Assembly (NCBI GenBank): GCA_947179155.2
Contig: OX359267.1
Span: 37,216,498-37,280,497, forward strand
Source: Hedera helix
Taxonomy: Eukaryota; Streptophyta; Magnoliopsida; Apiales; Araliaceae
DNA: 64,000 nt
Reading direction: 5' to 3'
The notes under the pieces were generated by a model, which worked only from the letters and a program-made list of their open reading frames with translations, did no database searches and was not told where the DNA came from. A program made the translations under genes and the position numbers. Below, piece by piece: positions 24,382 through 35,889 of this stretch. Position 1 is the first letter of the stretch. Every line of letters begins with the position of its first letter.

Positions 24382-25841
24382 TGCAGTCCTGATGCTATAT
24401 TTACAAAATTGCCCCTCCGTGCTGCTTAATTACAATCCTGCCACTCAACTTGATTAATTACCAAAATGACATCAGCAACATATTTACACTTTTGCCCTTC
24501 CTTCTTTATTTTCTACAAAATAAAATATAAACTAATTAAAAATAAATAAAAATAAATAAAAATAATATAAAAATACTAAAAATAATACTAATGCATAATA
24601 TTAAATAAATGATCTAAAATTAATTAAAATACTTAAAAACTAACAAATAATTAAGCCTAAAAATATTTAATTAATAGGAATAAAATCCAATTATCAATTA
24701 CTACTACACATTATTAACTATATTAACATGCTTATACTCATATGTTGGTTTATTTAATTTAAAAATAAAACTAGATTTAGAATAACCATTATCTTAAGTT
24801 AATGACTATTTTCTTTTTTCTTCCAAAATAGGTGGTGAGATTTGAATGCATGAACAAAATGAACTCCTCCTCCTTCCTTATCCTTGCTCTCTCAAGTATT
24901 TTGCTCTCACTAAAATTTTCTCTCCACTCTCTCTTTTGGACTTAGAAAAACAAAAATGAAATGCAATGGCTACAATTTCAAGTATACTTGAAAAATGGCA
25001 GATACACATAATATATCTAATAATCTAGACCATTATATGCTAGCTATTGGATACTTACACAAGCTAAACACATTAGGTGAAAAGAGGGATGGTGTCCATG
25101 TACTATAAAAGCCAAACAAGTAACCATAAATAAAAAATGTAAAATAAAATAAAACAAACATCATTTCTCTCTTTCTTCTCTAGCACACGACTGATGGAGC
25201 ACTTCTTCGTCTCAAAAAAAATTGTCCCATGTATTACTTATTTAATAAATAATAAGAATATATTTTCCAAGTGGGTCAAGTATTAGACTTTGTTTTAATT
25301 TCTTTTGGGCTTCATTTAAATTGTTTGGGCTACTAGTTTGCCAAGTTATATTATTCTTCACTTGGACTACTAATTAATCCATGTTGGGCTAATTTAATAG
25401 GTTTACACATTAATTATCCAAGTTCATGATTAAATAATTAATTAGATTAACTACATAATTAAATACTCTAACCCATTAATATTAAATTACTAAATAGACT
25501 ACTAAATATTATTATTAATATTTCACATTATTTACATTAATTAATAATCATATTAATTAATTTATTATATTTAATTAACTCATTATATTCAATTTAATTA
25601 AATATTTAATTAATAGGAAACTTATCAATTATTTTGATATTAAAACTTTAGGGTTTGTTCACTAATTTAATTAACATATTAGTGACTCCATTTAATTAAC
25701 TCTAACAGTTAATCACATAATCATTTAATCACGTAATTAATTAATCACACAAAAAGATTTAATTAATCTCGTAAAACTAATTCGTCAGAAATTAAATTAA
25801 TAATTTAATTAATAATGACGTAGAAATTCTAGGACATTACA

Positions 25842-25860
25842 TTCTCCCCCCCCCCCCCCT
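25842..25860 (-). other. Polypurine tract of element 2
   Basis: A run of 14 C (25846-25859) on the plus strand is a G run on the element strand, directly before the 3' LTR. The neighbouring GTCCTCGGAATT is the reverse of the GAGGAC motif common just upstream of this site. Confidence 0.85.
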
Positions 25861-25893
25861 TAAAAATTCCGTCCTCGGAATTGTAAAACAAGG

Positions 25894-27245
25894 TTACTTA
25901 AATAGAAACGGGTAATTCGCTTTCATTTCTTCCTCTAGTTCCCACGTAGCTTCTTCGATTGCGTAATTCCTCTAAAGTACTTTGACAGAATGAATTATCT
26001 TATTCCTCAGCTTTTGCTCCTTCCTATTAAGTATCTGGACAGTAACTTCTTCATATGATAAGTCCTTCTCGACTTGAATTGGTTTATAGGATATAATGTG
26101 CTTGTAGTGTGGTTTATACGGCCGCATCATTGACATATGAAACACATTGTGAATGTGCTCAAGTTTATGAGGTAATGCTACCACGTACGCCACTTCACTG
26201 ACTCGCCTCAAGATTTCAAATGGTCCTATGAACCTAGGGCTCAGCTTGCCCTTCTTGCCAAAACGGATCTTCCCATTCCAGGGAGATACCTTCAGAAATA
26301 CGAAACTACCCACGACGAAGTCCCGCTTTTGACGATGCAAATCCGTGTACTTCTTTTGACGATCTTGAGCTGCTACTAGTCGATTCCTTATAAGATGTAT
26401 TGTGTCTGCAGTCTGCTGTACCATTTCAGGTCCAAGCAATCTTCGCTCACCAACCTCGTCCTAACACAACGGTGTTCGACACTTTCTTCCGTAAAGCGCT
26501 TCGTACGGTGGCATGGCGATACTAGCGTGATAGTTGTTGTTGTAAGCGAACTCCACTAGTGACAAATGGTAGTCCCAACTGCCCTTTAAGTCCATCATAA
26601 CTACTCGGAGCATATCCTCCAGAGTCTGAATCGTTCGTTCACTCTGACCATCAGTTTAAGGATGGTACGCTGTGTTCAACCTCAACTGTGTTCCATTTCT
26701 TGCTTGCAGACTTCTCCAAAAATTTGACGTAAAGCGCGGATCTCTATCAAACACAATCGATACCAGCACTCCATGTCATGACACTATCTCATTCACATAG
26801 AGCTTCGCTAACTGCTCCAGATTGTACCGTATTCTGATAGGTAAAAAATGGGCTGACTTGGTCAGACGATCCACTATTATCCAGATGACATCTAAACATT
26901 TATGTGTCGGTGGCAAACCCACCACAAAGTCCATCGTGATGTGCTCCCACTTCCACTCCGGAATCTCTAGTGGTTGAAGCAGTCCGCTCGACCGCTGATG
27001 ATTTGCTTTAACCCGTTTTGGCATGTCAAACATCGACTGACGCATTCTGCCACTTCCCTCTTCATATTCGGCCACCAAAAGTATTGTCGTAGATCCTGAT
27101 ACATCTTCGTGCTTCCGGGATGTACTGAGTACCTCGTACTGTGAGCTTCTTGAAGAATCTCTTCCCGTAGCTCCGGATCCAACGGTACCCAGACTCTCCC
27201 TTCGAACCTTAACAACCCTGTGCTATCAATCTTGTACTTAAGCTC
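25894..27245 (-). pseudogene. Integrase and chromodomain of element 2
   Basis: On the minus strand the order is HHCC zinc finger (EAHSTRYSVHPG and CVSRCLTCQ, about 27020-27150), catalytic core with TMDFVVGLP near 26930, and DRDPRF near 26735. After these come the GPFEILRR module (about 26210) and a chromodomain ending KANYPFLFK before the TAA at 25894. A 2-nt expansion in an A run right after CLTCQ (near 27020) shifts the frame. Stops occur near 26777, 26656, 26460 and in the chromodomain near 25971, where the conserved KVLWRN Trp is a TAG. Integration and chromatin targeting would be its role. This copy is dead. Confidence 0.88.
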
Positions 27246-28880
27246 CTCGCCTTCAGCAAGTCACTTCTTAATACTATGACAATCTTCATCATTTTCCTGA
27301 GCCTCTTTGATTTTGTCTAATAAGGTAGGGCTTGCTGATACTGTAAATAACTTCTCATCCGTCTCCATCGGATATTTGATCTCCAACTCCAAACATTCGA
27401 AATCTCTCACCAACTCTTCCTGATTTGTTAGCTTCAACAACTTCTCCCTGCCTTTTCTGCTCAAGGCATCTGCTATTACACTGGCCTTGCCCGGATGGTA
27501 CAGAATCTCACAGTCGTAGTCTTTGATCAATTCTAACCATCGGCGTTGCCTCATATTCAGCTCTTTTTGAGTGAAGATATATTTTAGACTTTTGTGATCT
27601 ATATATATCTCACACTTCTCGCCATACAGGTAATGCCTCCAAATCTTCAAGGCGAAAACTACCACGGCTAACTCCAGGTCATGAGTCGGGTAACCCTTCT
27701 CAGAATCCTTTAGCTGACGTGACTCATACGCAATGACATTGCCGTGTTGCATTAGCACACAACCAAAACCCTTGTGTGACGTATCACTGTACAATACGAA
27801 ACCTCCCGTGTCGTCCGGTAAAGCCAACACTGGTGCCTGACTCAACCTCTTCTTTAGCTCCATGAAACTTTCCTCGCACTTTTCTGACCAAACAAACTTC
27901 ACCGTCTTTCAGGTAAGATTGGTCAACGGCGATGTTATCTTTGAAAAATCCTGAATGAATCTCCGATAATATCCCACTAATCCTAAGAAACTCCTGATAT
28001 TAGTCGGCGTCTTCGGCTGTTCCCAATTGATAACTGCTTCCACCTTCGCTGGATCCACCGAAACACCGTCCTTGTCGATAACATGACCTAGAAACTGCAC
28101 CCTCTGCAACCAAAATTCAAACTTCGAAAACTTCGTATACAACTTCTCCCTTCCCAAAGCCTCCAATGCGATCCGTAAATGTTCTTCCTCCGTCTTTAAA
28201 TACACCAATATGTCATCAATGAATACGACCACGAACTTGTCCAAGTAGCGCTTGAACACTCTGTTCATCATATCCATGAATGCCGCTGGTGCATTCGTTA
28301 GTCCAAATGACATCACTAGAAACTCGAAATGAACATAATGAGTTCTAAATGCCATTTTTGGGATATCCTCCTCCCTCACCTTCAGTTGATGATAACCCGT
28401 CCTCAAATCTATCTTTGAAAAGTATTTCGCTCCCTTAAGTTGATCAAATAGATCATCAATTCTGGGCAGTGGATACCTATTCTTAATGGTGACCTTGTTT
28501 AACTCCCGGTAATCAATACAAAGTCTCATCGAACCATCCTTCTTTTTTACAAACAGAACCGGCGCTCCCTATTGTGACACGCTTGGTCTGATGTAACCTT
28601 TATCTAGCAATTTCTGTAACTGAATCATCAATTCTTTTATTTCCACCAGTGCCATACGGTACGTCGCCTTCGATATCGGTGCGGTCCCCAGTACCAACTC
28701 AATAACAAACTCCAATTCTATGTCCGGCGGTAACCCCAGAATCTCATATGGGAAAACATCAGCGAATTCCCGTACAATAGGTATTTGACTCAGTTCGCCC
28801 TCGACACGTTGAGTATCGACCACATGAGCCAAATAATCTACGCACCCTTTCCTGAGCAACTTTCGTGCTTGCATCATTGT
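27246..28880 (-). pseudogene. Reverse transcriptase and RNase H of element 2
   Basis: The RT segment 27909-28529 is open over 206 codons with IDYRELN, RYPLPRIDDLFDQL, MSFGLTNAPAAF and the catalytic FIDDIL. RNase H follows at 27261-27902 with YSDTSHKGFG, ESRQLKDSE, IDHKSLKY and VIADALSRK. They are separated by one TGA near 27906, where an Arg codon is expected. A TAG near 28573 replaces the Trp of the usual SPWGAP motif. This is the best preserved coding part in the window outside SWEET, suggesting more recent activity than element 1. Confidence 0.9.
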
Positions 28881-28931
28881 CAGACAACTTGATTGTCTCA
28901 GCGATTTACTACCGTAAAATATAACTTTTGA

Positions 28932-29297
28932 CTAATTCGGAGTCTTTAGGTATACACATTTCTTTTTACAGTTAATAACCACCACGTGACTCGATAGCCA
29001 ATCCATCCCTAGGATTACGTCAAACTCCCCCAGACGAATCGGTATCAAATCCACGTTAAGTCTAAACCCTCGCAATTCAGCACAACAGTTCCTATGAATG
29101 TAGTCTACGAAAATGATTTCTTTGTTTGCTACTTCTACGTTCATAGGGTGTTCTAGCTTTTCTTGAGGTAAATCTAATCTCTTAGCAAAATCTTCAGAAA
29201 CAAAAGAGCAGGTAGCACCTGAATCAAACAATACATATGCATTAATATCATTGATCGAGATGATACCTGACACCACGTCCTTGGAGTCGACTGCATC
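28932..29297 (-). pseudogene. Retroviral-type aspartic protease of element 2
   Basis: The active-site motif LFDSGATCSFV and the downstream ILGMDWL motif identify the protease that cuts Gag-Pol. It ends at a stop at 28932, before the RT linker at 28569-28877. That break may be a nonsense mutation, since these elements usually have one continuous gag-pol frame. Confidence 0.85.
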
Positions 29298-30848
29298 CTA
29301 CACAGTCATGTTGAAGGTGCGCGATGTGGGTCGGTTAGCCTGGCTGGCTGGCCCTCCAATGTTCAGCCTACTGTTGTTGTTGTTGTTGCCTCTGTTGCCA
29401 CTCCCAGCGTCTCCTTTCTTCTTCGGGCAGTCCTTGGCATGATGATTGGTTGCTCCACAGGAAAAACATACTTCTTTCATCTTTTTCAGACATTGTGGGG
29501 CCATATGTCCCGGCTGCCCGTAGCTATAGCAAACACTCTTGCCTTTCAAGCATTCGCCTGTGTGGTTCTTACCACAATTGTTGCATCTGCCAACTTTCTT
29601 AGCCTATCCTCCGGATTTGTTGCCTCCAGAAGATTGGGTCTCATTCCACTTCCGTTTATTAGGGTTGCTGCCTCCGCTGCTTCCCGCCTTCTGCCCTTCA
29701 TGACTTTTCTTCCTCTCTTAATTGAATTTAGCCAGGGCCTCACTGTCACCCTCTGTAATGATTGCCCTTTCCAACAGTTCTGAAAAACTCTTAATCTTCA
29801 ATACTGCCACAGAACGGTACACCCATGGCTTCAGTCCCAGCTCAAACCTCCGAGCCTTCCTAGCCTCAGTATCAACTTGATGAGTTGCGAACCATGCCAA
29901 CTCATTAAACTTGGCCGCATACTCGGCCACAGACATGTTTTCCTGTTTTAACTCAAGGAATTTGGTAGCTGTCGTTAACACTCCAAAATTAATCCTCACT
30001 TTCAATTACAACTTCAGTATAATAACAACTAAGGGTCGAACCCACAGAGAATGATTAATTTATTTTTATATGATGTAAACTAGATTTGGGGGTTTTGAAT
30101 TAACTATAATTAACTAAATAAACAAAAGTAAATAAATAAAATTAATTAATAAATTAAAAACTTCAGTTCTTTAGTTCAATCTCACCCTTTCAATTAATAG
30201 ATCAATCAATCAAAATATATTTTTATCCTTCCATGAAACTAATAACCCTAGGTAAAAACAAGCTCTGTTATCCGAAATTTCCATAATTTTAATCTAACAA
30301 AACAAGCTCTTCATTAGATTCTAACCATTATACAACCTAGAACAAGCTCTCTAAATTTAATATAATGGAAGCATTAATCACAAGGAAATTAGATTATTCT
30401 AAGCAACAATCTCATAAGCTCGGATTGTTTAACTTACATCATGATAACCATAGCAATAAATAAAAGCTTGACCACAATCATCTATCACTATTCACTACCA
30501 ACGATTAGGAACAATATCAATTACACGTAATATAATTCCTAAATCTAACAATTGATAATAATTTGATTAACTCAACAGGCCAAAATTAAATCAATCAAAC
30601 CCAATATAAAATAAACAATTAAAACAGATTATCATAAATAATTTCATACGAGGAAGAATAAATAATATTACTAAATTGATTAAACCATTAATTATAATTG
30701 GGTTTGAAATTCCCTAGAACTGAATAATAAAAATTAGTCAAACATAATAAAAATAATGGATAAGAAAAACCTGAGAGAGAGAGCTCATAATTATCTCTAA
30801 TAATCTAATCCTAATTATAAAACTACTGAAAACATGAGTCTCCTAATA

Positions 30849-30858
30849 TATTTATAGA
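30849..30858 (-). promoter_or_regulatory. TATA box of LTR copy 2
   Basis: TCTATAAATA on the minus strand, in the same place relative to the palindrome array as in copies 1 and 3. Confidence 0.6.
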
Positions 30859-31013
30859 AATACAATAATAATCCTAAGCTAATGTGGAAAAGAAATTCAA
30901 TTTGGAATAAAAAAGTAGCAAAATCCCGAAATAATCTCGTTTTTTAGCATTAATGCGTCAAACAAACAAACCCTAATGCGCTTTTTGACCGGTCAATGCG
31001 CCAGCCGTGTCAA

Positions 31014-31172
31014 CTGACGTCAGCCACCATCTGCGCATTGCACGTCTGTGCCACGCGCCTAGGAAAAATCAACTCCCGCGCATGGCGCGAGCTCCTTTTT
31101 TCTCCTGATGCATACTGAACGACGTCGTTTGCTTCTGTGTTGCTGATTTAAAATTGGACGCGCGTAAGGCGC
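31014..31172 (-). promoter_or_regulatory. Palindrome array in LTR copy 2
   Basis: B sites are CTGACGTCAG (31014-31023) and ACGACGTCGT (31119-31128). A sites include GCGCATTGCAC (31038), GCGCATGGCGC (31083) and GCGCGTAAGGCGC (31166). The final A-B-A triplet keeps about 41-bp spacing. The left part is less regular. Confidence 0.5.
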
Positions 31173-31993
31173 GGATGACACATGCTTCTTATTTACAGTA
31201 TTGCCCCTCCGCCTGTTTCTTGCGAGAATTACAAAAAATGCCATCCAATTCATTTTTCCTACAAAATAAATTATAAAAATTAAATAAAAATAATATAAAA
31301 ATACTAAAAATCCTAAAAACACATAATAATAAATAAAACACCTAAAATAAATTAAAACACATAAATAAAAAGAAATATAAAAATACTATAAAATTACCTA
31401 AATTAGTATAAATTAACTAAAATCCTATAAAACCTATTAAAACCAAAATAAGCTAAATAAGTAAACATTTAAGCACACAATAAATATAAAAACTAAGTAT
31501 TAGGGAATAAAAATATCGTATAATTTAACCCTATCAGAATTTTACCTCCATTTCTTGCTGCATGTTTTCCGGGAAGTAGTTCTCTAGAAACATTTCCTTA
31601 AAACGTTCTCAAGTAATAACGTCTTCTCCCGCACGACCCTTATTGGCCTTCCACCAATAGTTCGCATCTCCCTTCATCATGAAGGTGGCGAAACTAGTCT
31701 TTTGTTCTTCGGCCACTCGTAACCTCAAATACTTTTTCCATTTCCTTGATCTAAGACTGTGCCTCGATCGGGTTTAGAGTTCCATGAAACTCCGGTGGTC
31801 CAACCAGTTTGAAGTCCTTAAAATTTTCCAAGTGTGGCGCTGGCTGCGGTGCTGGTTGTACTACCACTGGTGGGGGTCTAGCTTGCATGGCTTCCGTCAG
31901 CATCTCCGCAAACATCCTCATAGGATTGGGTTGATCCCCAACCTCACTCTCTGACTCTAGGATACGTTGATTGCGTGGTTTACCTCTCGGCAT

Positions 31994-32474
31994 GATCTGC
32001 TAAAGAGCAAATCTTAGACTTACACTTATAATTCTACGCATTATGTTAGCCAAATTAACATTTAAATTTAAAACTATATATCAAGCATATTTGATTTAAA
32101 TAAGGAAATAACTGTATTTATATTCATATACCAATGTTTTAGTACAGACTCAACAAGTGTCATACTTCTATAAACGCTCAAGGCACAAGTTGCCTAACAT
32201 GACTATCCTCTAACGAACAAAAAATGAGGATTTACTACCATCAACCCCTCTAACAGAACAAAAGTTGGGATCTAACTGACATCCTATGCATACATCGAAA
32301 TATAAAGGCTTACAACAGCTGAAACGTCCCTAATAGAAACAAAAGGTGGGACTCACTACTACTAGGTACAAATAAGATAACAATAATAAATCACCGCCTG
32401 CTGCGGTGAACAGTCCTACGAATAATCCTACGTAAAGCCTGCTAGGCCAACTCCTCCACTGTATGGCAACGAAT
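31994..32474 (-). other. Leader between the extra ORF and gag of element 2
   Basis: About 480 bp with no open frame or recognised motif separate the extra ORF from the gag start. It may carry packaging or internal-initiation signals, but none is visible. Confidence 0.35.
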
Positions 32475-33146
32475 CTAGCATCTGCTATTACCCGCCTCCA
32501 TAGGGTGCCTCATAACCCGACGCCTCAGTCGATCAAACGAAGTGCCAAGAGCATACTCTAAGGTGTCGATCCTAGCGACTCTCTCCCTATTAAGCTCAGC
32601 CCTGATGGTCTAGAGAACTGTCTGACTCGCCATCTCCCTAGCGTTTAATCTCTCCACCGTCTGCCTCAGCTGACTATACTGGATCATAAGCTGCTGCACA
32701 GTAGGACCCAATAAAGGTGAAGCGCTCTCCAACTGCTGAATTTTGGCCTGCAAATCGGCCATCCTCTCCTTTAGCTCTATGTTATCACCAGAGAACATGT
32801 AAGCTGCATCCTTATACTAATCCTCGGTCTGCTGATGAATCTGGTTCTGCTCCTCCAGGTGTTGAACCTTATTCTCTAACTCGTCGTTCGCTGTAGTTAG
32901 CTCATCGATGATGTCACTGGCAGTAGTGCCCATGCTATCAGCATACTCTGTTAGCTCCTCCTGCTCCTCGTCCTCAGATTCGGCCTCATCCTCGCTATAG
33001 GGCTTCATCACTCCACCCCTGACGGGCTCCACGACATCCCTACTATCATCCTCCTCCGGATCGAACTCTCCTACAGGGGAGACAGGTGCAACGAGTGCAT
33101 ACCCTACCAACTGCTGCGTATCCACTGGTATATCAATGAATACCAT
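32475..33146 (-). pseudogene. Extra ORF upstream of gag (acidic, coiled coil)
   Basis: Reading leftward from ATG 33146, one frame runs 223 codons to a stop at 32475 with two internal TAGs (about 32815 and 32608), both sitting where Gln codons are likely. The product has a Val/Pro-rich N-terminus, a strongly acidic middle (EDEAESEDEEQEELTEY), and heptad-like Leu/Ile segments predicted by eye to form coiled coils (ELENKVQHLEEQ, LKERMADLQAKIQQLE). It then has a basic Arg-rich end (RLRRRVMRH). It lies between the primer-binding site and gag, where most Ty3/gypsy elements have only a leader. I do not recognise the family and its function is unknown. Confidence 0.6.
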
Positions 33147-33400
33147 GTCTTCTTGAGCTCGCTCGTCTCGCCTATAGCCATCCTACAACACAACATAAAA
33201 ACTAACATCAGTACAGCAATAAAATATATTCATTGAAGAAATGAAATTATACTTCATTGGGTACGACTTGACTCAATGAATTCCCCAATTCATCAAAACC
33301 ACATATGATAAATCTCCTCGATTTATCTTCTAACACTCAATACGAGTTTACTACTAAGGTTATAACTTAGGTTTCGCAATTCTAACGTTTCTAACCTACA

Positions 33401-33412
33401 ACTCTGATACCA
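33401..33412 (-). other. Primer-binding site of element 2
   Basis: On the minus strand this reads TGGTATCAGAGT, starting 3 bp after the 5' LTR end. It is complementary to the initiator tRNA-Met 3' end except for the last base. Confidence 0.88.
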
Positions 33413-34666
33413 ACGTGTGACGCCCCCAAATTCGGGTCTCAAATACCCGGATCCGGTCATCACGATCCAATACAAACGTCCACCTCTAAACAAAATACAA
33501 TAACTAAATGCGGAATAATAAATATATGTTGTTCATTCAAAATGTGTTACTAGTCTCAAGATACGATAACCTTACACAAAAGTACACAAATACCCTTAAT
33601 AAAGTACTTAGGGTTTATATTACATAACAAGTAATTTATATAACTACAAGGCTGCATCCTAAAGTCACCCACTTCATCTTTCCCTTACCCTTTTCCTTTC
33701 CAGTAGTCTCGGGTTGCACTGCAATAAGGTTTCATGATATAGCAAGGGTGAGCAACTAGTTTGCTCAACAAGTTTAAATAACAACAAGAAACAATATATC
33801 ATGAATGAAAGGGAATAACTGAACAATTCAACAATATGAATAACATAAGCAGGAATAATGATTTGCTTTTAGAATCAAGATAGTCAAATAGACTATGAAC
33901 TATAAATATCTACTGGAGTCAATAGCAGGTTGACCCAATTATTACTACCATAAATATGTACCCGAGGGGATCAGCCTCAGTACAATATGTGTATACATAA
34001 CATTTAATTTCCGTATTTTATACCTGATATTACATACAGGGTACTCCCCTATAATAGAGGAGTGTTCATACTAGTCTAAGAATCCGTATCTTCAATGATT
34101 TGGATAGTTTTTAAAATCTTTAACATAAATGTCTAGCCGAACAATGGCTTAGACCTACTCTGAATAGTTCTTTAAATAATAGAACAATAAATAAGGTACA
34201 AGTCAAAAACTGTACGAGCTCAAATACACCAAGTGCGAATAACAATAATATCGATGTGGAATAATTGTAAAGTAATTTACACCACTTAAAGCATGTTTGG
34301 AATTATAATTCAAGCTTAAATAAATAACTTGCTCAATGAAATGAGTTTAGAGATAAGGAACTTGCTTGTCTGCTCAGCTACAATTAATGTCTAGCTTTAA
34401 CTAGCTGGCTTTGAAAAACCTAACATTAATAAAGTTGGTTTAATAATTAGTACGACGTATTTGTACAACTATACGATCACTAAGGAACTTATCTATCACG
34501 CATAAGTACTAACACATAATTTTCATCAGTGAAAATAATATTATTAACCTTATAGACCCTCTATTAAATTAGGTTAATAATTTAATAAGTTAAAAAATAT
34601 TTTTTGTAAGTGTTGGATACTAATTAAACCCTTAAACAACTGATTACAGTTGTTTAATTAAAGAAT

Positions 34667-35028
34667 AATTAGATTCAAATTATTTTATTAACTCAATCTC
34701 TATTTAATTACTATTTAACCTTGATTAAATAAAAAATAATTAATTATCTTTAGTTATTACTTAAAATAAATAATAACTAATTGTACATACTTATTATTTA
34801 ATAATAATTAAATAATAAATAATTATTGATTTAATTTTAACCTTCTTAATTAGATTCAAATTATTTTATTAACTCAATCTCTATTTAATTACTATTTAAC
34901 CTTGATTAAATAAAAAATAATTAATTATCTTTAGTTATTACTTAAAATAAATAATAACTAATTGTACATACTTATTATTTAATAATAATTAAATAATAAA
35001 TAATTATTGATTTAATTTTAACCTTCTT
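34667..35028. repeat. 181-bp tandem duplication in element 2 5' LTR
   Basis: Two head-to-tail copies beginning AATTAGATTCAAATTATTT. The other LTR has only one, so the duplication arose after insertion. Confidence 0.95.
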
Positions 35029-35724
35029 TAATTTAATATTAATCAACTAATAATTAACTAAGTAACTAACCTCACTTATTATTTAATTTAGGAAAATTAA
35101 ATAATAGTTTACAAATTTTAATCATCTTTAATTATTATTTAATGTTAATTAAATAATAATTAATTATTTAATTAATTTTAATTATTATTTAAGGTTAAAT
35201 AATAATCAATTTATTTATCCTTATTTATTATTTACATTAAATAATAAATTATTAATCTAATAACTTAATTTCCATTAATCATTATTTAATTCTAATTAAA
35301 TCGTAATTAATTACTTAATTATCCTTATTTATTATTAAATAATATTTAAATAATAAACAATTAATTTATAATTTTTTTTATCTCTCTTCAATTATTATTT
35401 AATAGGAATTAAATAATAATTGCGAATTTATCATCTTTATTTATTATTAACATTTTAAATAATAAATAATTAATGAAATTTTTATTTATTTAACTTAACC
35501 ATAACTTAGCTAACTAGATTAATATTTAAAATATTTAAATATTAAACTTAATGAAAAATATCATCCCAAATATCATTTTTGTATTATTATTTTTTTTGTT
35601 ATAATTTTAAATTAATTTTTAAATATTTAAATTAATTAAAATTATCCAGAATGACTATTCTGTAATTAAGCCGAAAAACCGAATGTAAGGGCAAACTGGT
35701 AAATTCTGCCGAAAACTAGTTCTC

Positions 35725-35889
35725 GCGCATTGCGCGCGTTAAACAGAAAACAGGCCCAAAACGGTGTCGTTTTGGATAACACGCTGCTAGCTTTTGCGCG
35801 TAACGCGCGGAGTAACTTTTTCCCTACCCCAAACGACGTCGTTTGGCTCCGCGTCCGTCGACCAAAAATGCCTACACGCATTGCGCGCC
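35725..35889 (-). promoter_or_regulatory. Alternating palindrome array in element 2 5' LTR
   Basis: A-B-A-B-A with centres at about 35730, 35765, 35803, 35837 and 35881, the same intervals as in the other LTR (35, 37, 35 and 43 bp). The central B site AAACGACGTCGTTT is a perfect palindrome, and the A sites include GCGCATTGCGCGCG. Confidence 0.6.

Larger units (their letters stand above)
23128..24696 (-). mobile_element. Nested solo-LTR-like insertion, copy 3 (diverged)
   Basis: This 1,569-bp insert is absent from the other LTR of element 2. In plus orientation it begins TGCGTGCAAG and ends CCAATTATCA. It shares with the 29963-31536 repeat the GTGTCGAACCCACA block, the TATA region, the CTAAGCTAATGTGGAAAAGA block and the palindrome array, but is otherwise quite different, so it is a sister subfamily. 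No ORF is present and no 5-bp duplication is seen. It is flanked instead by the 64-bp duplication. Confidence 0.75.
23061..24760. repeat. 64-bp duplication flanking the nested LTR
   Basis: Positions 23061-23124 and 24697-24760 carry the same 64-bp piece of LTR sequence (starting ATTACTACTACACATT) with two differences. The other LTR has it once (about 36326-36389). It is far longer than an LTR target-site duplication. Confidence 0.9.
20134..25841 (-). repeat. 3' LTR of element 2 (5,708 bp with insertions)
   Basis: Runs from TGTGACGCCCC to AGGACATTACA in plus orientation. It is interrupted by a foldback MITE (22078-22266) and a 1.57-kb LTR-like insertion (23128-24696). The 21.3-22.1 kb part is an AT-rich maze of TTATTTAATT and its complement, likely to form many short hairpins. 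Confidence 0.9.
29963..31536 (-). mobile_element. Solo LTR, copy 2, complete, inserted in gag
   Basis: A 1,574-bp insert with TG and CA termini (plus-strand TGGTAGCTGTCG to ACCCTATCA) and a perfect GAATT duplication at 29958-29962 and 31537-31541. It breaks the gag frame exactly between EVK and FLELKQ. It has a palindrome array (31014-31172), a TATA box (30849-30858) and no ORF. The termini and 5-bp duplication mark it as an LTR left by LTR-LTR recombination. The parent retrotransposon is not in the window. Confidence 0.88.
29298..31993 (-). pseudogene. gag of element 2, split by a solo LTR
   Basis: The gag start is ATG at 31993 (MPRGKPRNQR). A Pro-rich stretch and the LVGPPEFHG core entry follow to 31751, with a stop there, and continue to YFPENMQQEMEVK near 31550. 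The frame is then cut by the LTR at 29963-31536 and resumes with KFLELKQENMSVAEYAAKF near 29950. Zinc knuckles lie near 29330-29590: one of type CX2CX3HX4C, one with its second Cys changed to Tyr (CYSYGQPGH), and one intact (CFSCGATNH). The apparent start MKVRINFGVLTTA before the resumed gag is encoded by the inserted LTR, not by gag. Confidence 0.85.

Noticed and set aside
29718..30005. gag starting at MKVRINFGVLTTA
   Set aside because: The first 14 or so residues come from the solo LTR inserted at 29963. The GAATT duplication marks the junction.
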